Shown: positions 36,869-44,639 of the stretch, one piece after another
Layout of the letters: each line of letters begins with the position of its first letter
How positions within the stretch are numbered: the stretch's first letter is position 1
NCBI RefSeq assembly: GCF_001427285.1
Contig: NZ_LMFV01000062.1
Coordinates: 113,376 to 177,375, forward strand
Reading direction: 5' to 3'
Length of the DNA: 64,000 bases
From: Mesorhizobium sp. Root552
Lineage (GTDB): Bacteria; Pseudomonadota; Alphaproteobacteria; Rhizobiales; Rhizobiaceae
Program-made: the position numbers and the translations under genes
Notes under the pieces: generated by a model
Seen by the model: the letters and a program-made list of their open reading frames with translations, nothing else
The model's database searches: none
Told to the model about the DNA's origin: nothing

Positions 36869-37999
36869 TTATTCGAGACGGTCGTACCGCTTGATGATTT
36901 CGAGAAGCGGAACGATTGGGATAGCTTCGATTTTGCTACGGTTGATACGTGTTCCAACCATATCCTCGGCCGCCAGCATGGCATTGACGACGGATTCTTC
37001 CACGGCATCGACCACTGCCATGTAGATTGGGTCGAAGGCGTCGTCGTCCAGCATATCAATGCTACGCAGAGGCGGTGCGACGTCAGTCAGCGGTGCTGCA
37101 TTGGCCGTCGAAAACGCGATGAAAATATCGCCGGAATTGTTGCCGCCCGGTGTGCCGTTGCGACCGATGCCTATGGTGCAGCGGCGCGCCAAACGCTTGA
37201 GCTGGTGTGGGGCCATAGGGATATCGGTGGCAACCACGACGATGATCGAGCCGCGTTCGGCCATGCCTGCACCGGCATCGTGCATATGCCGGCCAACCGG
37301 TACGCCGCAAATCGTAAGCCAATCCCGCTGGCCGTGATTGGCCTGTACCAGCACGCCGACCGTATAGGGGCGCCCACCGATTTCCACGCGTCTTGAGGAC
37401 GTACCTGTTCCACCCTTGAAGCCATAGGTGATCATGGCGGTGCCACCACCGGTATTGCCTTCAGCTACCGGTCCATCGGAGGCGGTGTCGAGAGCGGCCA
37501 GCACATCGGCTTCGGATAGCGCCAGGGTATTGATATCGTTGAGGATGCCGTCGAAGGTTTCCGCGACCACAGGCATGATCCAGCGCGGACGCTCGCCGTA
37601 ATAGGTTGTACGGTAACGTTCGAGCATCCACTTGACCGTGGCATGGTGAGCCATTCCAACGCTATGGGTGTTGGTGATGGTGATGGGTCCGAGAAAGTAG
37701 CCGCCATCCTCGATCCAATGCGTTCCCGTCATCTCGCCGTTGCCGTTGAAGCGATGCACTCCGGCAAAGACAGGGATGGGTGTATCCGCATCTGGATGAG
37801 GCACGATCGAGGTGATGCCCGTGCGCACCGGCAGCATGCGTCCGGGGCGAGGCGCAGCTTCACACAGGCTGTGCAGCCCCACTGCCACGTTCGGTACGTC
37901 GGTGATGGCATTGTGGGGGCCGGTCGTGCCGGTGAAGGGCAAGCCCAGTTCGCGCGCTCGAAGCTTTCTGTCGGGGCTTTGCTGTGTGTTCATGGTCAT
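36869..37999 (-). CDS. P1-family (DmpA-type) aminopeptidase
   Basis: The 376-residue protein matches the DmpA/P1 peptidase family, N-terminal-nucleophile enzymes that cleave themselves before a serine or threonine. The motif GGTGTSSRR at 196-204 contains the expected nucleophile, and NTHSVGMAHH is also typical. Members release N-terminal D- or L-amino acids or cut beta-peptides. Its ATG overlaps the stop of the ABC permease gene, so it is the last gene of the transport operon. That suggests the imported solute includes an amide or peptide bond to be cut in the cytoplasm. Confidence 0.85.
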   Translation of the reverse strand: MTMNTQQSPDRKLRARELGLPFTGTTGPHNAITDVPNVAVGLHSLCEAAPRPGRMLPVRTGITSIVPHPDADTPIPVFAGVHRFNGNGEMTGTHWIEDGGYFLGPITITNTHSVGMAHHATVKWMLERYRTTYYGERPRWIMPVVAETFDGILNDINTLALSEADVLAALDTASDGPVAEGNTGGGTAMITYGFKGGTGTSSRRVEIGGRPYTVGVLVQANHGQRDWLTICGVPVGRHMHDAGAGMAERGSIIVVVATDIPMAPHQLKRLARRCTIGIGRNGTPGGNNSGDIFIAFSTANAAPLTDVAPPLRSIDMLDDDAFDPIYMAVVDAVEESVVNAMLAAEDMVGTRINRSKIEAIPIVPLLEIIKRYDRLE

Positions 38000-38823
38000 T
38001 TCTGGCGAGAGCGCAGGTAAAGGCCGAGCGATGCGACGAGAAAGGAGAATGTCAGCATCATCACTGCAATGGCATTGATTTCCGGTTTTATGCCGCGCCT
38101 CAGCATGGCGAAGATGAAGATCGGCAGGGTCGTGACATCAGTGCCGGCGATAAAATACGTGATGACCAGGTCATCCATCGAGATGATGAAGGCAAGCAGC
38201 GCGCCTCCCATGACGCCAGGCATGAGCTGTGGCAGGACTACCTTGCGGAAAGTCACCCATTCGTTCGCGCCGAGATCTGCGGAGGCGTGTTCAAGGCTGC
38301 GATCCATGCCGGCCAGCCGGCTGGAAACAACTATGAACACATAGGAAATAAGGAAGGTGCATTGGCCGATGATGATCGTGCCGATACCCAGATGAACGCC
38401 TGCATTCACAAAGAAAATCAGCAGGGCGATGCCGAGCACGATGTCCGGCACGAGCATCGGCATGAACATCAGCACCCTATAGGTGCGAGCACCAAGGAAA
38501 TCATATCGGTAAAGCGCCAGTGCCAGTGCCGTCCCCAGCACCGTTGAGATCAGCGTGGTGCTGAAAGCGATCACGATGCTGTTGCGCAGCGCCGCCAAGA
38601 GCTGGCCGGTGGATTCGATATACATTGCGGCTTCCGAGACGGTCGTCTTGAAGCCGAGTACCTGCCAATACCAGTCCGTCGTGAACCCTTCCCAGGTCAT
38701 CATGTTCACCGGGTTGGAGTTGAACGAGTAAACGGCAATCAACGCCAGCGGCAGATAGATGAAGGCAAAAAACAGAGCGGTGTAGGCAACGAGGCCGCCC
38801 CGGAAAAGCCAGTTCAAGCTCAT
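37996..38823 (-). CDS. Spermidine/putrescine-type ABC permease (PotC/PotI-like)
   Basis: The 275-residue permease has six membrane helices and the EAA loop ASADLGANEWVTFRKVVLPQ, typical of the PotC/PotI group. It overlaps the companion permease gene by four bases at its start and the P1 peptidase gene by four bases at its end. It would form half of the inner membrane channel. Confidence 0.88.
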   Translation of the reverse strand: MSLNWLFRGGLVAYTALFFAFIYLPLALIAVYSFNSNPVNMMTWEGFTTDWYWQVLGFKTTVSEAAMYIESTGQLLAALRNSIVIAFSTTLISTVLGTALALALYRYDFLGARTYRVLMFMPMLVPDIVLGIALLIFFVNAGVHLGIGTIIIGQCTFLISYVFIVVSSRLAGMDRSLEHASADLGANEWVTFRKVVLPQLMPGVMGGALLAFIISMDDLVITYFIAGTDVTTLPIFIFAMLRRGIKPEINAIAVMMLTFSFLVASLGLYLRSRQK

Positions 38824-39740
38824 TGCGCCCCCCTCTGCCCGCCGCTCAGGGAAGCCATGGAACTTCTGCGGCGCCCCGAGACAAAGACAAAGCCCATCAT
38901 CGTGACAAGCATGACGCTCATCACCATCATCGCCAGAGCCGATCCGAACGGCCAGTTGCGTGCTGAAAGGAATTGCTGCTCGATGAGATTGCCGAGCATC
39001 ATTACCTTCGCGCCGCCCAGAATGGCGGGCACGATAAAGTTGCCCAGTGCCGGGATGAACACGATGAGCGAGCCGCCAATGATGCCCGGGGCCGTCAACG
39101 GCAGGATTACGCGCACAAAGGTGCGTATGGGGCCGGCTCCAAGATCCTGCGACGCCCGGATCAGCGACCAGTCCAGCTTTTCGACGCTGGCGTAGATGGG
39201 CATGAACATGAAAGGGATGAAGATATAGACCATGCCGAGGATGATCGCGCCTTCGGTGTAGATGAGATCCAGCGGCTGGTCGATCAGCCCCAGTGCCAAC
39301 AAGACGCCGTTGACGGGTCCGCTCTGCCGCAAGATCAGCACCCAGACGAAAAGGCGAACGATCAAGCTCGTGAAGAAGGGCAGCGCTATGAGGAAAAGGC
39401 AGAAGCTTTTCCATTTGCCGGGCATCATGCTGATGCAGAACGCAGCTGGATAGCAGACAAGCAGCGTTGCGATGACGGTCAGGACAGCGATCCGAACCGA
39501 GCGCAGAAAAATCTCAAGATAAACGGGATCGAACTCTTCGAAAGCCGGGTCGGCGAAACCGAATATGCGGCCGAAATTATGCGGATAGAATTCCCATTCG
39601 ACCCCGCCATACAGGCCGGGCGCAAGGAAGCTGGTGACGACCATGATTGCGAGCGGAATGAGGAAGAATACCGCGAGGAAGACCGTGGCAGGCCCAAGCA
39701 GCAGGCCCAACTGCATACGGTCGCGTGTGGAAGCGATCAT
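38820..39740 (-). CDS. Spermidine/putrescine-type ABC permease (PotB/PotH-like)
   Basis: The 306-residue permease has six membrane helices and the EAA loop ASQDLGAGPIRTFVRVILPL. It pairs with the PotI-like permease. The gene overlaps both neighbours by four bases, which argues for strict co-expression. Confidence 0.88.
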   Translation of the reverse strand: MIASTRDRMQLGLLLGPATVFLAVFFLIPLAIMVVTSFLAPGLYGGVEWEFYPHNFGRIFGFADPAFEEFDPVYLEIFLRSVRIAVLTVIATLLVCYPAAFCISMMPGKWKSFCLFLIALPFFTSLIVRLFVWVLILRQSGPVNGVLLALGLIDQPLDLIYTEGAIILGMVYIFIPFMFMPIYASVEKLDWSLIRASQDLGAGPIRTFVRVILPLTAPGIIGGSLIVFIPALGNFIVPAILGGAKVMMLGNLIEQQFLSARNWPFGSALAMMVMSVMLVTMMGFVFVSGRRRSSMASLSGGQRGAQ

Positions 39741-40831
39741 TGGCTGCCTCCTTCGCCGGGCATGAGATGTATGTTTGCCGGAACGTAGATCAGCCGCGCG
39801 CGCCTGTCCGACTCCGCTCTTGCAACATCGTCGCGCGCGGAAGCAGGTGCCGATACCACAAGCTCCCGGCCGCCTCGGGTCCTTGCATAGAGTTCGAAAC
39901 CGGCGCCGACGAAAATGACCTGGTCGATGGTGACGTCGATGCCGGCGCGGGTATCCTGCTCGAAGGAAAGCGAGAATTGCTCCGGCCTTATGACGGCGGT
40001 GGCGCGTCCCTTGCAGTCTTGCAGCGTTCTACCCAGTTGCAGGGTTTCGCCCCGATCCATGACCAGGCTTCCGCTATCGATGCTGCCCTCAAACATGTTG
40101 CTGACACCGATGAAGCTGGCCACGAACGGGTTCGCGGGCCGATCGTAGATTTCGCGCGGCGCGGCGATTTGCTGGATACGCCCATGCTTCAGGACGGCAA
40201 TGCGGTCCGACATAGTCAAAGCTTCCTCCTTGTCGTGGGTGACGAACACGAACGAGATGCCAAGCTCGTTCTGGAGGTTTTTCAATTCGATCTGCATGGA
40301 ATGCCGCAGGCCACGATCAAGGGCGGATAGCGGTTCATCCAGCAGCAACAGCTTGGGGCGGGCCACGATTGCCCTGGCAAGGGCAACCCTTTGTTGCTGG
40401 CCACCGGAAAGCTGGTTCGGGCGCCGCTTCTCCATGCCGCCGAGCCCTACCATGACCAGCGCGGCGCCTACCTTCTCGCGCCGCTCTCGTGCCGGAATAC
40501 CCCTCACTTCCAGGGCGTAGCCGACATTCTGTTCGACCGACATATGCGGAAACAGAGCGTAGTTCTGGAAAACCGTATTGACCGGTCGCAGATGCGGCGG
40601 AACCCGCGTCATGTCTGCGCCATCAATGGAAATGGTTCCGGCGTCCAGCCGGACGAAGCCGCCAATCGATTGCAGGAGCGTGGTCTTGCCGCATCCGGAG
40701 GGACCGAGCAGCGTGAGAAACTCATTGCGGCGCACATCGAGATAAATGTTGTCGAGCGCTTTGACCTCGCCGCCCTCGGGTGAGGCGAACACCTTTCTGG
40801 CACCGGCAAGCTCGACGATGGCATCCTGCAT
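39737..40831 (-). CDS. Spermidine/putrescine-type ABC ATP-binding protein (PotA/PotG-like)
   Basis: The 364-residue ATPase has Walker A GPSGCGKTT (43-51), signature LSGGQQQRVALARAI, Walker B LLLLDEPLSALD and a C-terminal TOBE-like domain. That is the PotA/PotG arrangement. It is the first gene of a leftward operon and is divergent from the substrate-binding gene. Confidence 0.9.
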   Translation of the reverse strand: MQDAIVELAGARKVFASPEGGEVKALDNIYLDVRRNEFLTLLGPSGCGKTTLLQSIGGFVRLDAGTISIDGADMTRVPPHLRPVNTVFQNYALFPHMSVEQNVGYALEVRGIPARERREKVGAALVMVGLGGMEKRRPNQLSGGQQQRVALARAIVARPKLLLLDEPLSALDRGLRHSMQIELKNLQNELGISFVFVTHDKEEALTMSDRIAVLKHGRIQQIAAPREIYDRPANPFVASFIGVSNMFEGSIDSGSLVMDRGETLQLGRTLQDCKGRATAVIRPEQFSLSFEQDTRAGIDVTIDQVIFVGAGFELYARTRGGRELVVSAPASARDDVARAESDRRARLIYVPANIHLMPGEGGSQ

Positions 40832-40855
40832 TTTGCTCTCTGCATTTATGTTATT

Positions 40856-40877
40856 AAAGTAACGCTTGCGTCACTTT
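40856..40877. promoter_or_regulatory. Near-perfect palindrome between divergent transporter genes
   Basis: AAAGTAACGC, TT, GCGTCACTTT gives ten-base arms matching at nine positions, centred midway between the ATPase start (40831) and the binding-protein start (40987). Given the RpiR regulator gene in the same locus, it is a plausible operator for it. The assignment is inferred from position only. Confidence 0.45.
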
Positions 40878-40986
40878 GGGATTTGGATATCTTTTTTTGA
40901 TCGAAGTCAACGGGCTAAAGAAACCGGGCTGCGACACACGGGATACGTTGCGAGCCACAGGCTCCGCCGCAAAGAGGAGAACTTTC

Positions 40987-42048
40987 ATGGGTCAGTTCGG
41001 ATCGGGATTACGCAGAGGCCTTTGCGCAACCTTATGCGCCAGCGTCACGTTTTTGCTATCGGCGGGAAGCGCATTTTCTGCCGGCGAACTCAACATCTAC
41101 AACTGGGGTGAATACATCAATCCAGAGGTGCTGAAGAAATTCGAACAAGACACCAGCATCAAGGTGAACCTGTCCACCTATTCGTCAAACGAGGAGATGC
41201 TGGCCAAGATTCAGGGTGGGGCGACCGGATACGATATCGTGTTCCCGTCGGTCCATATGCAGGACATCATGGCCAAGCTCGACCTGCTCGAAAAGACCGA
41301 CATCAACCAGTATGAAGGGTTCCAGAACATCGATCCGGCGTTCCTGCGGGCCAAAAGCGACCCGAAGGGCGAATACTGCCTTCCCTATGCCTGGGGAACG
41401 GTGGGCATCATGTACAATCGAACCAAGCTCGGCAAAGACATTACCGGCTGGCGCGACCTGATCGAGACGGTGAAGGCCAAGAACCTGAAATTCACTTTGC
41501 TCGATGACGTGCGCGAAGTGATGGGCGTTGGCCTGATGCTCAACGGTCATAGCGTCAACTCGGCAGACTCGGCCGAGTTGCAGCAGGCAGCCGACACCAT
41601 CATCGCGATGAAGCCATATGTCGCCGCCTTCACCTATGATTCAAGGCCCATGGTCGTATCGGGAGACGTTGCTGCGGCACATTATTTCATTGGCTCGATG
41701 ATCGACGTCTTTGCGCACCAGAAGGACCTGGGTTATGTCATTCCTGAAGAAGGAGCGACCATGTATCAGGAAGATATCTGCGTCCTGAAAACTGCGCCTA
41801 ACAAGGAAAATGCCATAAAGTTCATGCAGTTCTACACGCAGCCTGAGATACCTGCCCTCAACATGGCCCAGCAGACCAACGGCACGGCGAACATGAAGGC
41901 GCGCGCCTTGACGCCGGACAACATCAAGAACAGTGAAGAGATCAACCCACCAGCCGAAACCATGAAGCGTCTGCAGATATTCCAGGATCTCGGCAAGGAT
42001 ATCCGCCAGTACGATCGTCTGTGGACCAAGATCAAAACCGCGCAATAG
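40987..42048 (+). CDS. Spermidine/putrescine-type ABC substrate-binding protein (PotD/PotF-like)
   Basis: The 353-residue protein has a signal peptide ending near AFSAGE and the family opening LNIYNWGEYINPEVLKKFE, followed by YDIVFPSVHMQDIM and PYAWGTVGIMYN. These are typical of PotD/PotF binding proteins. The ATG at 40987 follows AAAGAGGAGAACTTTC. Whether the ligand is a polyamine, an opine or an acylated amine is open; the peptidase in the opposite operon suggests a conjugated amine. Confidence 0.88.
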   Translation: MGQFGSGLRRGLCATLCASVTFLLSAGSAFSAGELNIYNWGEYINPEVLKKFEQDTSIKVNLSTYSSNEEMLAKIQGGATGYDIVFPSVHMQDIMAKLDLLEKTDINQYEGFQNIDPAFLRAKSDPKGEYCLPYAWGTVGIMYNRTKLGKDITGWRDLIETVKAKNLKFTLLDDVREVMGVGLMLNGHSVNSADSAELQQAADTIIAMKPYVAAFTYDSRPMVVSGDVAAAHYFIGSMIDVFAHQKDLGYVIPEEGATMYQEDICVLKTAPNKENAIKFMQFYTQPEIPALNMAQQTNGTANMKARALTPDNIKNSEEINPPAETMKRLQIFQDLGKDIRQYDRLWTKIKTAQ

Positions 42049-42052
42049 GTTC

Positions 42053-42910
42053 ATGTCGAAAGCGATCCTCGAACGGCTTGGCGACGAAGACCTTCGTCGA
42101 TCGAAATCCGACAAGCTTCTGGCCCAGTATCTGGAAAGGCACTTGGCCGAGCTTCCGTTCGAGACTGCCCGTTCGATCGCCGCCAAGGTAGGCGTCAGTC
42201 CGATGACGGTCGGCCGGTTCCTGCGCCGGATCGGCTTCGATGGGCTGGAGCCGCTCAAGCAGGAACTGCGCCATGCCCGCTCGAACCCCGCCTGGCAGGT
42301 CAAGGGCGAGGTCGACGGACTGCAGGCAGACATCCGCGAAGGAAAACTGCTTGCCAAGCTGATTACCCAGCAGATCGACAATCTGCGCCAGGTCTACGAG
42401 GTGACGACCGCGCCTGAGTGGCAGGCATGCGTCGACACATTGATCGAGGCGACCGAGGTCTACGTGGCGGCTTACCAGAATATACGCGGTACAGCCGAAT
42501 ACATGGCCGCGCAGCTCTCCTATGCGCGACCACGCGTGCAATATGTCGATGGTCTCAACGGCACCTACGCGGAAGTGCTAGACGGTTCAGTCGAGGGTCG
42601 CGTACTTTTCCTGATCGAGGCCCGCCGCTTTGCTGCAAAAGCGCTGCCACTGGCGCTCGAAGCACGCAAATCCGGCGTCAAGGTGATCCTGTTGACCGAC
42701 GAATTCTGCCCTTGGGCCAAGGAAGCCTCGGACATCGCCTTGATCATACCTGGCCCGCACGGTCCGCTCTGGGACGGTTCGGCGACAATCATGGCCGTGA
42801 TCGACCTTCTGCTTTCCAACCTCATTGTGGTGCTTGGCGAAAAGGTTCACCGCCGCGTTGAAATGCTGACACGCCTGCAGGATTTGTTCGGCGACTTCGA
42901 AGACGATTAG
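42053..42910 (+). CDS. RpiR-family transcriptional regulator (HTH + SIS domain)
   Basis: The 285-residue protein has an N-terminal HTH of the RpiR type (about 15-75, with ARSIAAKVGVSPMTVGRFLR) and a C-terminal SIS domain (about 125-265). SIS domains usually bind phosphosugars, but RpiR members also control amino acid and polyamine uptake genes. The ATG is four bases after the binding-protein stop, so the two are co-transcribed and the regulator probably controls this transporter. Confidence 0.87.
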   Translation: MSKAILERLGDEDLRRSKSDKLLAQYLERHLAELPFETARSIAAKVGVSPMTVGRFLRRIGFDGLEPLKQELRHARSNPAWQVKGEVDGLQADIREGKLLAKLITQQIDNLRQVYEVTTAPEWQACVDTLIEATEVYVAAYQNIRGTAEYMAAQLSYARPRVQYVDGLNGTYAEVLDGSVEGRVLFLIEARRFAAKALPLALEARKSGVKVILLTDEFCPWAKEASDIALIIPGPHGPLWDGSATIMAVIDLLLSNLIVVLGEKVHRRVEMLTRLQDLFGDFEDD

Positions 42911-42985
42911 GTCGCCTTGGTAGACGGCGAGCAACTACGGAAGCGATACGAGGGGCACCGGAGAGCCAGTTCCTGCTTCAAAAGA

Positions 42986-43732
42986 TCACAAGAAGCTGCT
43001 GCAGCCTGCGCGAAAGGCCGGGCATTTGAACGCCATCACCCGCTCGCGGCCGGCAAATTCGGCGAGGCGGGCGATGTCTCCCACGGCGACTGTATTCTGA
43101 TTGATCCGCACTCCCAGAGCCCGCAACCGCTGGAACGCGCGTGACAGGCTCTCCGGCTTCATGCCGAGCCGTCCGGCGATCAACAGTTTCTCATAGGGCA
43201 GGGCAATCGTGCAGGCACCCCGCGCTGTGGGCGCCAAGTCCACGAGGAAGGCCGCCAGCCGCTGCGGGCCGGTACGCGCCTTGAGTTCCTCTATCTGATC
43301 GACCAGCCTCCGCAAATGCGCTGATGTGGATGCCAGCATGGCCAGTCCGATTTCGGGGCTCGATCGGTTGAGTTCCATGATCTTGCGTGTCGGCACCGCG
43401 AGCAGGCGCACATCGGTCACCGTTTCTCCGCTGACGGGATAATTGCCGCCTGCGAGACAGGGTACCTCTGCAATGGAATCTCCACGTGTGAAGACGCCGA
43501 CCACGGCCTCGTCGCCGCCTGTCGTCATGCGGAAAAGTTTCACCCATCCCTCCATGACGACGTAGAACGTACTGGCAGGTTCGTCCTGCTCGAAAAGCGT
43601 TGTCCGCTTTGGTCGCACCTGAAGCTCGGATTGCGCCAGAAGGGTATCGAGCACAGCCCCTGGCAGACCGGAAAACATCGGCGCTGCTTGGATTATCCCG
43701 CGATCACGCGGATCGATGTCCAGTCCGCTCAT
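42986..43732 (-). CDS. Crp/Fnr-family transcriptional regulator
   Basis: The 248-residue protein has an N-terminal cyclic-nucleotide-binding-like domain (about 20-140) and a C-terminal HTH. The recognition helix has Glu194, Ser197 and Arg198 in PESLSR, spaced as the DNA-contact residues of FNR. It lacks the N-terminal cysteine cluster of O2-sensing FNR, which places it nearer DNR/NnrR-type NO-responsive regulators. It is divergent from the heme-copper oxidoreductase operon. The start at 43732 has GGATGGGGACG before it; the frame upstream to 43789 has no similarity. Confidence 0.85.
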   Translation of the reverse strand: MSGLDIDPRDRGIIQAAPMFSGLPGAVLDTLLAQSELQVRPKRTTLFEQDEPASTFYVVMEGWVKLFRMTTGGDEAVVGVFTRGDSIAEVPCLAGGNYPVSGETVTDVRLLAVPTRKIMELNRSSPEIGLAMLASTSAHLRRLVDQIEELKARTGPQRLAAFLVDLAPTARGACTIALPYEKLLIAGRLGMKPESLSRAFQRLRALGVRINQNTVAVGDIARLAEFAGRERVMAFKCPAFRAGCSSFL

Positions 43733-43780
43733 CGTCCCCATCCTTCGCCGGCAGATAAACACAGTCCGGGACGGTGAACT

Positions 43781-43794
43781 TTGCTGCAACGCAA
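43781..43794. promoter_or_regulatory. Possible Crp/Fnr-type site before the crp gene
   Basis: TTGCT-GCAA-CGCAA differs at one position from the perfect TTGCG-N4-CGCAA palindrome seen at 22565-22578. It lies about 50 bases upstream of the regulator's start codon and might mediate autoregulation. Single imperfect sites of this kind also occur by chance. Confidence 0.3.
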
Positions 43795-43829
43795 TCGGCT
43801 GGCGGTTGTTCGCCGGCGTCGAAGGGACG

Positions 43830-43845
43830 CTTGACTTCGGTCAAG
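43830..43845. promoter_or_regulatory. Perfect Crp/Fnr-type palindrome (TTGAC-N4-GTCAA) before the sNOR-like operon
   Basis: CTTGAC-TTCG-GTCAAG has six-base perfect arms and the TTGA/TCAA half-sites of FNR, DNR and related regulators. It ends 57 bases before the first start codon of the operon (43903), a spacing that fits activation from about -41 of the transcription start. The divergent regulator gene encodes a recognition helix compatible with it. Confidence 0.6.
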
Positions 43846-43902
43846 AGGTCTCCGCGGAAGCCTCTGCTACATCGCTGCAAGTCACCTTTGAGGAGAAATG
43901 CG

Positions 43903-44067
43903 ATGAGCGACCATCCGGAACCGGAAGTGCAACCTCAGCGGGTCCCCGCGATGCAGCAGCTTCTGGATAATCCGTTTCTGCTGCTCTTCATCGGAATCAC
44001 GATTCCGACGGTTCTCTATATCGTTTGGGGCGTGATGGAGATCGCGTCCATTCCGGTTGCACCCTGA
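43903..44067 (+). CDS. Small single-helix subunit of a heme-copper oxidoreductase
   Basis: The 54-residue peptide is too short for most gene callers. It has a hydrophilic start and one membrane helix (NPFLLLFIGITIPTVLYIVW). It is first in the operon, 21 bases before the CuA subunit gene, and follows AGGAGAAATGCG. Subunit IIa of Thermus ba3 oxidase is a comparable one-helix peptide, so a structural role beside subunit I or II is likely. Confidence 0.72.
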   Translation: MSDHPEPEVQPQRVPAMQQLLDNPFLLLFIGITIPTVLYIVWGVMEIASIPVAP

Positions 44068-44088
44068 CGGCTGTCGGAGGATCCAGGC

Positions 44089-44622
44089 ATGGCAATCTCA
44101 CCGCCCCGAAACCGACTTTGGTGGAACGAACCGATCGAGCGTGTCGAGATCGGGTGGATCGTTGTCGCCTTCCTGTGGGGCCTGTTCATGTTCTTCTTCA
44201 TGATCGCCTGGCACTTCATTGGCGGTCAAAATCTCTCGACGGAAACCTACCGCATCAAGCCGCCAGCTTATGAAGAAAAGGTCGTGGCCTTCGCTGAAAA
44301 ATACCAGGTCGCGGAGGAAGACGGCACGCCGGTAGTTCGTCCGCCGGCAGGCGAGGACGTCTATCTGCTCGCCCGGTTATGGGAGTGGTGGCCGCTGCTC
44401 GAGCTGAAGAAGGGGCAGAGCTATCGCATCCATCTCTCGTCGCTCGACTGGCAACACGGCTTCTCGCTGCAGCCCGTCAACATAAACATCTCAGTTCATC
44501 CCGGTTACGAGCAGATCATCACGCTGACGCCGACCCAGGCGGGCGAGTTCGGCATTGCCTGCAACGAATATTGCGGCATCGGCCACCACATGATGACCGG
44601 CCGCATCCGCGTTGTCGAATAG
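44089..44622 (+). CDS. CuA subunit (subunit II) of a B-family heme-copper oxidoreductase, probably NorS of sNOR
   Basis: The 177-residue protein has one N-terminal membrane helix (about 22-44) and a cupredoxin domain with a complete CuA site: His123 and, in CNEYCGIGHHMM, Cys158, Cys162, His166 and Met169. It is short, as in ba3-type enzymes. It would take electrons from a periplasmic cytochrome c or cupredoxin and pass them to the heme subunit. Because the partner subunit I lacks the oxygen-reductase tyrosine, I favour the NorS role of the norSY-senC group. Confidence 0.82.
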   Translation: MAISPPRNRLWWNEPIERVEIGWIVVAFLWGLFMFFFMIAWHFIGGQNLSTETYRIKPPAYEEKVVAFAEKYQVAEEDGTPVVRPPAGEDVYLLARLWEWWPLLELKKGQSYRIHLSSLDWQHGFSLQPVNINISVHPGYEQIITLTPTQAGEFGIACNEYCGIGHHMMTGRIRVVE

Positions 44623-44639
44623 CTCATAGGAGAGGGATC

